Part shown: positions 38,301 to 44,921 of the stretch, piece by piece | How the letters are laid out: each line of letters begins with the position of its first letter | Numbering within the stretch: the first letter of the stretch is position 1 | Origin: Bacteroides thetaiotaomicron VPI-5482 | GTDB lineage: Bacteria; Bacteroidota; Bacteroidia; Bacteroidales; Bacteroidaceae | DNA: 64,000 bases | Reading direction: 5' to 3' | Assembly (NCBI RefSeq): GCF_000011065.1 | Contig: NC_004663.1 | Span: 5,394,001-5,458,000, forward strand | Notes under the pieces: model-generated | Told to the model about the DNA's origin: nothing | What the model saw: only the letters and a program-made list of their open reading frames with translations | Databases searched by the model: none | Made by a program: the position numbers and the translations under genes

Positions 38301-39257
38301 GTTGAATTGCATGGCGGCTCCATTGGTGCCCGGGATAATCAGGAAACAGGTGCCACATTTTTCTTCGAACTGCCGTTGAGGCAGGATGCTGAAGAGATTG
38401 TTTGTCAACCGAAAGCTTATTTGAATGAGTTGATGAGCAACGATGATAGTGAACATATCAGTAAAGGAGAGGAATTTGATACAACTTCGTATACGATTTT
38501 GGTTGTGGATGATAATTCGGATCTGACGGACTTTTTTAGTAAGGCATTGAGTGAATATTTTAAAAAGGTGTTGATAGCTTCTGATGGAGTGGAGGCGCTT
38601 CAGTTGGTAAAGAGTTATACACCAGACATTATTGTCAGTGATGTGATGATGCCACGAATGAATGGATATGAACTTTGTAAAGGTCTTAAAGAAGACCTTG
38701 CTGTCAGTCATATCCCTATTATTTTGTTGACGGCTAGAGATGATAAGGAAAGTCAGATTAGCGGTTATAAAAATGGAGCGGATGGCTACCTTACTAAACC
38801 TTTCGAAATAGAAATGTTGATGGAGTTAATCCGAAATCGTTTGAAAAATCGTGAATATACAAAGAAGAGATACCTGGATGCTGGATTAATACCAGCTCCG
38901 GAGGAAACTACTTTCAGTTTGGCAGATGAAACGTTTTTGGTGAAATTGAATAGAATCATTCAGGAGAATTTGAGTGATACGAAACTGGATGTGTCTTTCA
39001 TTTGTAAGGAGGTAGGGATGAGTCGTGCTTCGCTTTATACGAAATTGAAGGCACTGACAGGCATTGGTCTAAATGAATATATTAATAAAATCAGGATGGA
39101 AAAGGCGATTCTGCTGATTACTGCTACAGATTTTACATTTACGGATATTTCAGAGAAAGTAGGATTTACTACTATCAGTTATTTCAGTACAGCATTTAAA
39201 CAATATACCGGAGAAACTCCGACAGCCTATAGGAGCAGGCAGAAAAAAAAGGAATAG
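35325..39257 (+). CDS. Hybrid two-component system regulator (HTCS), fucosidase locus
   Basis: A 1310-residue sensor and regulator. A signal peptide (LLLIVSIVQMFFSYPLRA) is followed by propeller repeats over about residues 25-680 (GFVWMGTRSGLGRFDG; GQIWLGTDGGGINIL; GHIWVGTNGGGINCF), a Y_Y_Y domain (YRYQIKGLDEQLVESY) and a membrane helix near 755-775. The kinase has ISHELRTPLTLIYA (His near 807) and an ATPase domain ending in GTGIGLSYSKILVELHGG. The receiver has DIIVSDVMMPRMNG (Asp near 1105), and the AraC domain occupies about 1215-1305 (ISEKVGFTTISYFSTAFKQYTGETPTAY). It is divergent from the fucosidase gene and presumably controls it and the susCD operon through the direct repeats between them. 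Confidence 0.93.
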   Translation: MNATKLLLIVSIVQMFFSYPLRAEHYYYKQISLKAGLPSTVHCIAADNRGFVWMGTRSGLGRFDGQELKKYIHNSSLSNSLPGNQIYQIARGEQGNLWILTDKGISLYRYQSDDFLLQTDEKGENLIAYSVCRTPEGILFGGQGKIYHYSYKESCIRKIYEFKSEQNFNITALGLIDSHTILCCSRWQGMYLVDLQSGEYRRAPFGAEKEITGMLVDSKQRVWVASYNVGLRCFTRDGKQIALYTTRNSSLSNDIILSIVERKGQIWLGTDGGGINILNPETQQFSSLKHIPGKVNSSLPNNSIICLYNDQNNNIWIGSIYSGLISVREVYMQAYTDALPNNKQGLSDNIVLSLCQQESGHIWVGTNGGGINCFNSLAGEFTHYPSTLGDKVASICGFASGKLLLSIFAQGIFIFDPVTGNKQPFTIIDKEVNERLCLHGNTVNVYRNTPNTILLLGNHVYCYHLKEKQFSIVSEEKGINIIEGSLKAIACDGHSTYLNDIKHIYELDNHSNKLRVLFTAQDDMNINSVSMDESGCFWIGSNLGLVSYHPATQKQKMISTSLFIEVSSLICDQKGKIWVGAENRLFAWSIAEEKMALFGETDGAVPNEYFPEARLLSQKGDIYMGGVKGLLHIDGKLPLRNTNPQLQLSDIIINGEPANNKLYDGIRKLSVPWNSNIVIHVMAKEEDIFRQKVYRYQIKGLDEQLVESYSPELTMRALPPGNYQIMASCTTKDGSWVPAQQLLQLTISPPWYKTWWFILGCILLVAVIVIESVRKVLKRKEEKLRWEMKEHEQKTYEEKVRFLINISHELRTPLTLIYAPLKQILKSLSPQDAQYLPIKAIYRQSQRMKNLINMVLDVRKMEVGESRLQIEPQPLNEWIKHVSQDFISEGEAKSVHISYRFDSRIEAVSFDKNKCEIILSNLLINALKHSPQHTEITIVSELISERKRVRVSVIDQGSGLENVDTRKLFTRFYQGTKEQNGTGIGLSYSKILVELHGGSIGARDNQETGATFFFELPLRQDAEEIVCQPKAYLNELMSNDDSEHISKGEEFDTTSYTILVVDDNSDLTDFFSKALSEYFKKVLIASDGVEALQLVKSYTPDIIVSDVMMPRMNGYELCKGLKEDLAVSHIPIILLTARDDKESQISGYKNGADGYLTKPFEIEMLMELIRNRLKNREYTKKRYLDAGLIPAPEETTFSLADETFLVKLNRIIQENLSDTKLDVSFICKEVGMSRASLYTKLKALTGIGLNEYINKIRMEKAILLITATDFTFTDISEKVGFTTISYFSTAFKQYTGETPTAYRSRQKKKE

Positions 39258-39335
39258 AGTGCCGGTATATATTAAAAGAATCGGCTTGAAAACGTCTGTT
39301 ACAGAGTTTTAAGATACAAACTCGGAGTTTTTGTG

Positions 39336-39343
39336 TACTTTTG
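39336..39343 (+). promoter_or_regulatory. -7 element for the MalY/PatB-type gene
   Basis: TACTTTTG fits TAnnTTTG, 30 bp before the ATG at 39373. The longer in-frame start at 39331 overlaps it and is rejected. Confidence 0.45.
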
Positions 39344-39372
39344 CTTCAAGATACATAAAAACCTCATGCAGT

Positions 39373-40542
39373 ATGAACTATAATTTTGATGAAATAATAA
39401 ACCGTAATGGTACGGACTCCGTAAAATGGGATGCCGTAGAACGCCGTTGGGGGCGTAATGACTTGATTCCGATGTGGGTGGCTGATATGGATTTCCGCAC
39501 AGCCCCTTTTGTAATCGACGCCTTGAAGAAACGTCTGGACCATGAAGTGCTGGGCTATACATTTGCCTGCAAAGAATGGGCCGAATCCATTATCAACTGG
39601 CTGAAAGAACGGCATGGCTGGGAGATTCGCGAGGATATGCTGACGTTTACTCCCGGCATTGTCCGCGGACTGGCATTTGCTATCCATTGTTTCACGGAGA
39701 AAGGGGATAAGGTGATGGTCATGCCTCCTGTATACCATCCTTTCTTTCTCGTGACGCAGAAGAACGAACGTGAAGTGGTGTACAGTCCGCTGGTATTGAA
39801 AGACGGACAATATCATATTGATTTCGACCGTTTCCGCAAAGATGTGCAGGGATGCAAGCTGCTTATTCTGAGCAATCCCCATAATCCGGGCGGACGTGTA
39901 TGGACCAAAGAAGAACTGTCGCAGATCGCTGACATCTGCTATGAGAACGGTACATTAGTAATCTCTGACGAGATTCATGCCGACTTGACCCTGCCTCCTT
40001 ACAAGCATCCTACTTTTGCTTTGATTTCTGAGAAAGCACGGATGAACTCCCTTGTCTTTATGTCTCCGAGCAAAGCGTTCAATATGCCCGGACTGGCAAG
40101 TTCGTATGCAATCATTGAGAATGACGAACTTCGTCATCAGTTCCAGGTATATATGGAAGCGAGCGAGTTCTCCGAAGGACACTTATTCGCTTATCTCAGC
40201 GTAGCGGCAGCCTACAGTCATGGTACTGAATGGCTGGATCAGGTCGTTGCCTATATCAAAGGAAATATTGACTTCACGGAAAGTTATCTGAAAGAGCGGA
40301 TTCCTGCCATCAGAATGATTCGTCCGCAAGCATCCTACCTAATCTTTTTAGACTGTCGTGAGCTGGGGTTAAATCAGGAGGAACTGAATCGCCTGTTTGT
40401 AGAAGATGCCCACTTGGCTTTGAATGAAGGAACGACGTTCGGCAAAGAAGGTGAAGGGTTTATGCGGTTGAATGTTGCCTGTCCGCGTGCTACGCTGGAG
40501 AAGGCTTTGAGGCAATTGGAACAAGCTGTCAACAATAGGTAG
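39373..40542 (+). CDS. MalY/PatB-type PLP-dependent aminotransferase / cystathionine beta-lyase
   Basis: A 389-residue cytoplasmic fold-type I PLP enzyme. The opening MNYNFDEIINRNGTDSVKWD and MWVADMDFRTAPFVIDAL are hallmarks of the MalY/PatB subfamily of C-S lyases. The cofactor lysine is in FMSPSKAFNMPGLASSY, and LSNPHNPGGRVWTKEEL and VISDEIHADL form the PLP-binding segments. The family cleaves cystathionine or cysteine conjugates to a thiol, ammonia and a keto acid; some members also moonlight as regulators. The length matches the family (about 385-395). It stands alone between the second HTCS gene and the phosphoesterase, with its own -7 element. Confidence 0.92.
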   Translation: MNYNFDEIINRNGTDSVKWDAVERRWGRNDLIPMWVADMDFRTAPFVIDALKKRLDHEVLGYTFACKEWAESIINWLKERHGWEIREDMLTFTPGIVRGLAFAIHCFTEKGDKVMVMPPVYHPFFLVTQKNEREVVYSPLVLKDGQYHIDFDRFRKDVQGCKLLILSNPHNPGGRVWTKEELSQIADICYENGTLVISDEIHADLTLPPYKHPTFALISEKARMNSLVFMSPSKAFNMPGLASSYAIIENDELRHQFQVYMEASEFSEGHLFAYLSVAAAYSHGTEWLDQVVAYIKGNIDFTESYLKERIPAIRMIRPQASYLIFLDCRELGLNQEELNRLFVEDAHLALNEGTTFGKEGEGFMRLNVACPRATLEKALRQLEQAVNNR

Positions 40543-40681
40543 AAGTATTGTCGAATGCTTTACACAAATCCGGTAACATAATACCTGTTTTTTATTCTTC
40601 ACAAAGATATACAGACACTCACTACCTGACAACGGAAAAGGGCGATAATATATTTGATAACCATTTTAATTTATAACGATT

Positions 40682-41773
40682 ATGCGAATATTCTTCCTGA
40701 TATTTCTGCTTGCTTATGTAGGTGGCAATGTTTATATCTTTATCCGTACATTACAGATGCTTTCCGGCTTCTCGCTGGCTATGAAGATTCTGTTGTCTGT
40801 CATCTATTGGCTGGTAGCTTTCTCGTTGGTGATAGCTATGCTGACCCGTCATATAGATATGCCTGTCATCCTGTCGAAATCCATGTTTCACATCGGTTCG
40901 GTATGGCTGGTATTTACACTGTACATGATTTTTGCTTTGTTGATAGCAGATGTGACGAAGATATTTGTGCCGTCACTAAATCACGGTTTCTATTATGCGC
41001 TGGGAGCGACTTGCTGTCTGCTTCTGTACGGTTATTATAACTACCGTCATCCGCAGGTCAATAAGATTGATGTCTCCCTTGATAAGCCGATAGAAGGTAA
41101 CGGAATCAATATCGTAGCCGTGAGTGACGTCCATTTAGGGTATGGTACGGGAAAAGCCATGCTGAAAGAATATGTAGATATGATAAATGCGCAGCATCCC
41201 GACCTTATACTGATCGGTGGAGATTTGATAGATAATAGTCTTACCCCATTATATAAGGAGAATATGGCGGAAGAACTGGCACAACTGAAAGCTCCCTTGG
41301 GCATTTATATGGTTCCGGGAAATCATGAATACATCAGCGGTATTGATGAAAGCGTCCGCTTCTTGAAAGATACTCCCATACAACTATTGCGTGATTCCGT
41401 AGTAACATTGCCTAACGGTGTGCAGATCATCGGACGTGACGACCGTTCCAACCGTTCTCGTCATTCCCTGCCTACCTTATTAAAGCAAGCGGATCGTAGT
41501 AAACCTATCATTCTTTTAGATCATCAACCCTACAACCTGGCTAAAACAGATTCTTTGGGAATAGACCTGCAATTCAGCGGACATACGCATCATGGACAGA
41601 TATGGCCTATAAGTTGGGTAACAGACAGAATATATGAACAGAGTCACGGCTATCGCAAATGGAGCCAATCACATATCTATGTTTCCAGCGGATTATCTCT
41701 TTGGGGGCCTCCTTTCAGAATAGGAACAAACAGCGATATGGCGGTATTTCATCTGAATCAGATGGCGAAATAG
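40682..41773 (+). CDS. Membrane-anchored metallophosphoesterase (YkuE-like)
   Basis: A 363-residue protein. The first 130 residues hold four predicted membrane helices (IFFLIFLLAYVGGNVYIFI; ILLSVIYWLVAFSLVIAML; a third around WLVFTLYMIFALLIA; YYALGATCCLLLYGYY). The rest is a calcineurin-like phosphoesterase with all metal motifs: VAVSDVHLGYGTG, LIGGDLIDN, VPGNHEY, LDHQPYN and FSGHTHHGQIWP. Family members hydrolyse phosphoesters, some of them lipid or UDP-sugar linked; the substrate here is not known. The last 17 codons plus two further bases (41723-41774) recur 562 bp downstream as a direct repeat, which suggests that foreign DNA inserted at the end of this gene. Confidence 0.88.
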   Translation: MRIFFLIFLLAYVGGNVYIFIRTLQMLSGFSLAMKILLSVIYWLVAFSLVIAMLTRHIDMPVILSKSMFHIGSVWLVFTLYMIFALLIADVTKIFVPSLNHGFYYALGATCCLLLYGYYNYRHPQVNKIDVSLDKPIEGNGINIVAVSDVHLGYGTGKAMLKEYVDMINAQHPDLILIGGDLIDNSLTPLYKENMAEELAQLKAPLGIYMVPGNHEYISGIDESVRFLKDTPIQLLRDSVVTLPNGVQIIGRDDRSNRSRHSLPTLLKQADRSKPIILLDHQPYNLAKTDSLGIDLQFSGHTHHGQIWPISWVTDRIYEQSHGYRKWSQSHIYVSSGLSLWGPPFRIGTNSDMAVFHLNQMAK

Positions 41774-41774
41774 T
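41723..41774 (+). repeat. 52-bp direct repeat, copy 1 (3' end of the phosphoesterase gene)
   Basis: Starts GGAACAAACAGCGATATGG and ends GATGGCGAAATAGT, covering the last codons and stop of the phosphoesterase. It matches 42285-42336 at 51 of 52 positions (A versus G at TTTC[A/G]TCTG). Confidence 0.95.
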
Positions 41775-41805
41775 GAGAATATAATAAAAAGCGTTCTTGG
41801 GTGTG

Positions 41806-41835
41806 TTGAGAATTGAAAAGAATCGAGTATATTTG
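41806..41835 (+). promoter_or_regulatory. Promoter of the nucleotidyltransferase gene
   Basis: TTG at 41806-41808 and TATATTTG at 41828-41835 are spaced 19 bp, a good Bacteroides -33/-7 pair. The ATG follows 25 bp later at 41861. Confidence 0.6.
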
Positions 41836-41860
41836 CATATAATCAATAGATTAAGAAGTT

Positions 41861-42175
41861 ATGAGACGAACAGAAGTGATCGAACAAATCAAGGACATTA
41901 TCCGTCATGTTGCTCCTACCGCTAAGACCATATTATATGGTTCTCAAGCGAGGAATGAGGCACGCAGTGACAGTGATATTGATTTACTCATCTTGCTTGA
42001 TGGAGAGAAAATAACTTTGAAAGAGGAAGAGGCGATTACTTTACCCCTTTACGAACTTGAACTGAAAACCGGTATATCTATCAGTCCGATGGTTATGCTG
42101 AAAAAACTTTGGGAAAACCGTCCGTTCAAAACACCTTTTTATATTAATGTCACTAATGAAGGAATCGTATTATGA
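41861..42175 (+). CDS. Small MNT-type nucleotidyltransferase, orphaned antitoxin-like
   Basis: A 104-residue protein of the minimal nucleotidyltransferase (MNT) family: LYGSQARNEARSDSDIDLLIL is the GSxxR...SDxD catalytic signature with both metal-binding Asp. Such proteins normally form a two-gene unit with a HEPN-domain partner, where the MNT protein acts as antitoxin by adenylylating or AMPylating the HEPN toxin (established for several MNT-HEPN pairs). Here the stop overlaps the next ATG (ATGA), as usual for the pair, but the partner frame ends after 12 codons. The gene has a good promoter and lies between two 52-bp direct repeats, so it appears to be imported DNA. Confidence 0.85.
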   Translation: MRRTEVIEQIKDIIRHVAPTAKTILYGSQARNEARSDSDIDLLILLDGEKITLKEEEAITLPLYELELKTGISISPMVMLKKLWENRPFKTPFYINVTNEGIVL

Positions 42176-42210
42176 AAGATATTTTAGACGATGAATTACT
42201 AAAAGAATAA
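42172..42210 (+). pseudogene. 12-codon remnant of a HEPN-type partner of the MNT gene
   Basis: ATG at 42172 overlaps the MNT stop codon and opens MKDILDDELLKE before a TAA at 42208. The position and overlap are those of a HEPN gene in MNT-HEPN pairs, and the short peptide resembles the N terminus of such proteins. Reading through the stop gives no recognisable HEPN domain, so the remainder is deleted rather than merely interrupted. The identity rests on context. Confidence 0.4.
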
Positions 42211-42284
42211 ATTAGACTATTCAGACTCTGTAACTCTTTTCTCTTCTTAACTTGTTATATGTTTATCGATCTGATTATTGAAAC

Positions 42285-42336
42285 GGAACAAACAGCGATA
42301 TGGCGGTATTTCGTCTGAATCAGATGGCGAAATAGT
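42285..42336 (+). repeat. 52-bp direct repeat, copy 2
   Basis: A copy of the phosphoesterase 3' end (41723-41774) with one substitution. It has no upstream coding sequence and marks the right edge of the inserted segment. Confidence 0.95.
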
Positions 42337-42369
42337 ACACACCAAAGTATCAATATCAGAAAATATAAC

Positions 42370-42377
42370 TATATTTG
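42370..42377 (+). promoter_or_regulatory. -7-like element upstream of the terminator at 42380
   Basis: TATATTTG fits TAnnTTTG but lies directly before a terminator hairpin, and no -33 was seen. It could drive a very short transcript or be chance. Confidence 0.3.
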
Positions 42378-42379
42378 TG

Positions 42380-42411
42380 GCGTATCTCCGCAAAGGAGCT
42401 ACGCTTTTTTT
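42380..42411 (+). terminator. Intrinsic terminator downstream of the MNT segment
   Basis: GCGTA (42380-42384) pairs with TACGC (42400-42404), with CTCC/GGAG inside the stem and GCAAA in the loop, followed by seven T. Confidence 0.75.
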
Positions 42412-42472
42412 ATTTTGGAGATAGCGTTTTTATTATCTGCTCTCATAAATCTGGTAAATTTAGTATTCGCAG

Positions 42473-42616
42473 ATAATAAGTAACCGGTCTCCACGTCTTT
42501 GTTGTATATAAGTTTGTTATATACCTCATGGGCGTGGAGCTATTACTTATTATTCGAATACGGGCTTACCAGAGCCTTTGAGAGGGTAATGTAGTAATAG
42601 TTTCCACGCCTTTTTT
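42473..42616 (+). promoter_or_regulatory. Attenuator-like leader with mutually exclusive hairpins
   Basis: Hairpin A is ATAATAAGTAA (42473-42483) with TTACTTATTAT (42543-42553), CTCCACG (42489-42495) with CGTGGAG (42533-42539), and GTATATAA (42504-42511) with TTATATAC (42517-42524). The central arm GGCGTGGAGCTATTAC (42531-42546) can instead pair with GTAATAGTTTCCACGCC (42594-42610), which is followed by six T. The first fold would block the second, so this reads as an antiterminator/terminator switch ahead of the gene at 42642. The inducer is unknown; no riboswitch class was recognised. Confidence 0.65.
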
Positions 42617-42641
42617 CTTTGGGGCATACGGGAACACACAA

Positions 42642-42974
42642 ATGAAAAAACAGAAAATTATGGATGATCCTACTTGTTCCTACCCCTGCCTGATGAAGCT
42701 TGATTTACAGGACTCCACCGACAAACTTGCCTTTCTTAAAGACAATTGGCCTAGCTTTGGACAAATTGAAAGCATTGATAAACTATCAAAACATGAACTT
42801 AAATGTACTCTCTGCTTCCTTGATGTCCTCATTGATGAGTTCGTAGATGATGAATATGTTTGTTCAAGTCGTGTTATGACTCGTTTGGTGTTGACACGCA
42901 TATATGTTCAGAATACTATGGAAATCATGGCATTAAAAGAATTACGATTGGAACTAGAGAAGTCGGATGGTTGA
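42642..42974 (+). CDS. Small hypothetical protein behind an attenuator-like leader
   Basis: A 110-residue soluble protein that I do not recognise. It has no signal peptide or membrane segment. Cysteines occur at PTCSYPC and KCTLCFLD, and the middle is acidic (LIDEFVDDEYVCSS), followed by helix-forming sequence (TRLVLTRIYVQNTMEIMALKELRLELEK). It starts 26 bp after the T tract of the switchable hairpin, so the leader probably controls it. It lies alone between the MNT insertion and the 110-bp inverted repeats, and its neighbours suggest mobile-element origin. It could be a conserved hypothetical of conjugative transposons. Confidence 0.6.
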   Translation: MKKQKIMDDPTCSYPCLMKLDLQDSTDKLAFLKDNWPSFGQIESIDKLSKHELKCTLCFLDVLIDEFVDDEYVCSSRVMTRLVLTRIYVQNTMEIMALKELRLELEKSDG

Positions 42975-43014
42975 GAATAGGTTGATTCTGGATTTTCTCC
43001 ACAGTGATTTAATA

Positions 43015-43124
43015 GCAGTTTTGCTCTCACGCTCTAACAATTCGCTTGTATCCCTTTATTCATCGTAGTTTTGGCTATGATAGCAGGCGTGGTGGCAAGT
43101 ATGAGAGCAAGCGGTTGCTCTCAC
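43015..43124 (+). repeat. 110-bp imperfect inverted repeat, left arm
   Basis: Begins GCAGTTTTGCTCTCACGCTC and ends TTGCTCTCAC. It is the imperfect reverse complement of 43561-43670, including the shared run TATCCCTTTATTCATCGT. It ends in a small palindrome built on TGAGAGCA/TGCTCTCA. Confidence 0.9.
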
Positions 43125-43218
43125 TCTGTCAAATCGTGTTAGTAAGTGTTTATTCAATGCTATCTTTTGATTTGTAGGATGTTAATGGTTGATTTGTCAA
43201 CTATTAACGATTGACATC

Positions 43219-43253
43219 TCAGGTATTAATAATTGAGAAATCAGGTATTAATA
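43219..43253. repeat. Two TCAGGTATTAATA repeats, 22-bp period
   Basis: TCAGGTATTAATA occurs at 43219-43231 and 43241-43253; the second copy lies in the palindrome AGGTATTAATACCT. Function unknown; repeats of this spacing can be binding sites. Confidence 0.7.
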
Positions 43254-43378
43254 CCTGATAAATGATGTATTATTGAACAATAGATGATTTAGTGCTACTT
43301 GAAAGAACAGGTGAATCGGAACAGTTGATACGGTTAAGTCAATCAGATCGTGCGGTCAAGTAATCCCAATCGACAGTA

Positions 43379-43481
43379 GTTTCAGATAGTTTCAAGCGTC
43401 TGAAACTTTTGTTTCAAGGCTTGGAACTAATGGTTTCAATGCTTGAAACTAGAGTTCCAAGCGCTTGAAACTATCTGAAAC
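43379..43481. repeat. Nested palindromes: 20-bp inverted repeat with TTTCAAG words
   Basis: GTTTCAGATAGTTTCAAGCG (43379-43398) is the exact reverse complement of 43462-43481. Between them lie further complementary words (TTGGAACT near 43411, AGTTCCAA near 43453; GCTTGAAACT, GTTTCAA). Confidence 0.85.
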
Positions 43482-43560
43482 AACCGTGATTTTGAATTGG
43501 AAATTGCAGTTTGCATGAGAAGAATCAGGATGGAATTGACAACATAGATACAAGACAGGT

Positions 43561-43670
43561 ATGAGAGCAAACGTTTGCTCTCATACCTGCTACCACACTT
43601 GCTACCATACCTGAAACAACGATGAATAAAGGGATACAGGCAAATTGTTAGAGCATGAGAGCAAAAACGC
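43561..43670 (-). repeat. 110-bp imperfect inverted repeat, right arm
   Basis: Partner of 43015-43124, about 436 bp away. It begins with a perfect 22-bp palindrome built on TGAGAGCA (43562-43583). With the left arm it bounds a 656-bp segment with no convincing gene. Both arms can be read as similar peptides containing YESKRLLS in the same relative orientation, so they may be diverged copies of a coding fragment. Confidence 0.9.
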
Positions 43671-43765
43671 ATTCAAATTACATGGGGGAGATGTGTAGAA
43701 CCAATAAAAAGCAAATTAAAGCGAAAGAAGGCTATTTCTGGTAACTTTTTGCATAACATATTGGT

Positions 43766-43773
43766 TAACTTTG
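43766..43773 (+). promoter_or_regulatory. -7 element for the AraC-GyrI gene
   Basis: TAACTTTG fits TAnnTTTG, 21 bp before the ATG at 43794, followed by an A-rich leader (AATAATAAAAAACTT). The longer in-frame start at 43749 lies upstream of the element and is rejected. Confidence 0.5.
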
Positions 43774-43793
43774 CACTCAATAATAAAAAACTT

Positions 43794-44921
43794 ATGAACA
43801 TCAATTCTGAAACAAAATATTGCCAGACTTGCGGGATACCTTTGGATATTGATTATACCAATCTGAAGGCGGACCAAAATGAGGAATATTGTGATTACTG
43901 TCTGAAAAATGGAGTTAAACTGTATGACTTCTCAATGGATTATCTTATCTACCTTTGGGGACTTTTTCCCGAAGAATACTATAAAGAGGTCGGCATACGC
44001 CATACTTCGTCGGAGTTGAGAGAAATTATGTCCAGACGGTTACCTGAAATTAAAAGATGGAAGCAAAAAATTAATACCGCTCACATACAATATGAATTGG
44101 TGATCAGAGTTCAAGAATATATCAATTGTCATTTATTTGATGACCTTGATTCTGAAAAGTTATCCCAAATTGTATGCATTTCCAAGTATCATTTCCGCCG
44201 ACTTTTTAAAGCTGTTTGCGGTGATAGCCTTGGGAATTACATCCAACGATTAAGATTGGAGTACATTGCTTTTAAGTTAATATCCACCAATGTAAGTGTC
44301 TCCGAAATTCTTAGTCAAATCAATTATCAGAATAAACATACTCTTTCAAGGGCATTCAAAAACTATTTTAATTGCTCTATACCTGAATTTCGTAAAAGAC
44401 ATTCAAATGCCTGTTCTGAAGGTAAGAATCCAATACAGATTGAACCAAGTATTGAAAGAGTGCCTCATACACGGATTGCATATTTAAAATTAGAGAGAAC
44501 ACATCATGTCAGCCATAGTTTTTCAGTTTTATGGAAACAGGTGCTACAATTTTCTGAAAGCTATGGATTATTATCAAAAGGATGTAAATATGTAAGCCTG
44601 ACTCTTGATTATCCTTTTATCACGCTTGAAGAACAAAGTCGTTTTATGGTTGGAGTAACATTACCACAATCATTTAAAATTCCGAAGGGGTTCGGTGTTT
44701 ATGAAGTTCCTGCGGGTGAATATGCTATATTTCGTTTTAAAGGACTATATCATGAACTGAATAGGGTATATCGTTATATTTATCTTGATTGGCTACCTGC
44801 AAATGATTATAGCTTGCGAGAACCATTTACTTTTGAGACTTATATCAATACACCCGAAAAAACTCCGGTTTCGGAACTAATCACAGATATTTATATCCCT
44901 GTCAAAAAGAAAGAAATATGA
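43794..44921 (+). CDS. AraC-family regulator with N-terminal zinc ribbon and C-terminal GyrI-like domain
   Basis: A 375-residue transcription regulator. Residues 1-45 hold two CxxC knuckles (KYCQTCGIPLD, EEYCDYCLKNG), a zinc ribbon of the kind attached to small-molecule-responsive regulators. Residues about 100-200 are the AraC double helix-turn-helix (QEYINCHLFDDLDSEKLSQI; INYQNKHTLSRAFKNYFNCSIPEFRK). The C-terminal 150 residues (RIAYLKLERTHHVSHSFSVLWKQV; YEVPAGEYAIFRFKGLYHELNRVYRYIYLDWL) match the GyrI/SOUL-like effector domain, which binds hydrophobic ligands or drugs. The stop overlaps the next ATG by four bases, so regulator and iron-sulfur protein form one unit. The ligand is unknown. 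Confidence 0.85.
   Translation: MNINSETKYCQTCGIPLDIDYTNLKADQNEEYCDYCLKNGVKLYDFSMDYLIYLWGLFPEEYYKEVGIRHTSSELREIMSRRLPEIKRWKQKINTAHIQYELVIRVQEYINCHLFDDLDSEKLSQIVCISKYHFRRLFKAVCGDSLGNYIQRLRLEYIAFKLISTNVSVSEILSQINYQNKHTLSRAFKNYFNCSIPEFRKRHSNACSEGKNPIQIEPSIERVPHTRIAYLKLERTHHVSHSFSVLWKQVLQFSESYGLLSKGCKYVSLTLDYPFITLEEQSRFMVGVTLPQSFKIPKGFGVYEVPAGEYAIFRFKGLYHELNRVYRYIYLDWLPANDYSLREPFTFETYINTPEKTPVSELITDIYIPVKKKEI

Noticed and set aside
43015..43670. Possible CRISPR array from the repeats in this segment
   Set aside because: The repeats are inverted and few, with no regular direct repeats and spacers and no cas genes nearby.
43436..43672. 78-codon minus-strand frame within the 110-bp inverted-repeat segment
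   Set aside because: It is made largely of the repeat arm and palindromes and has no recognisable domain; treated as a repeat.
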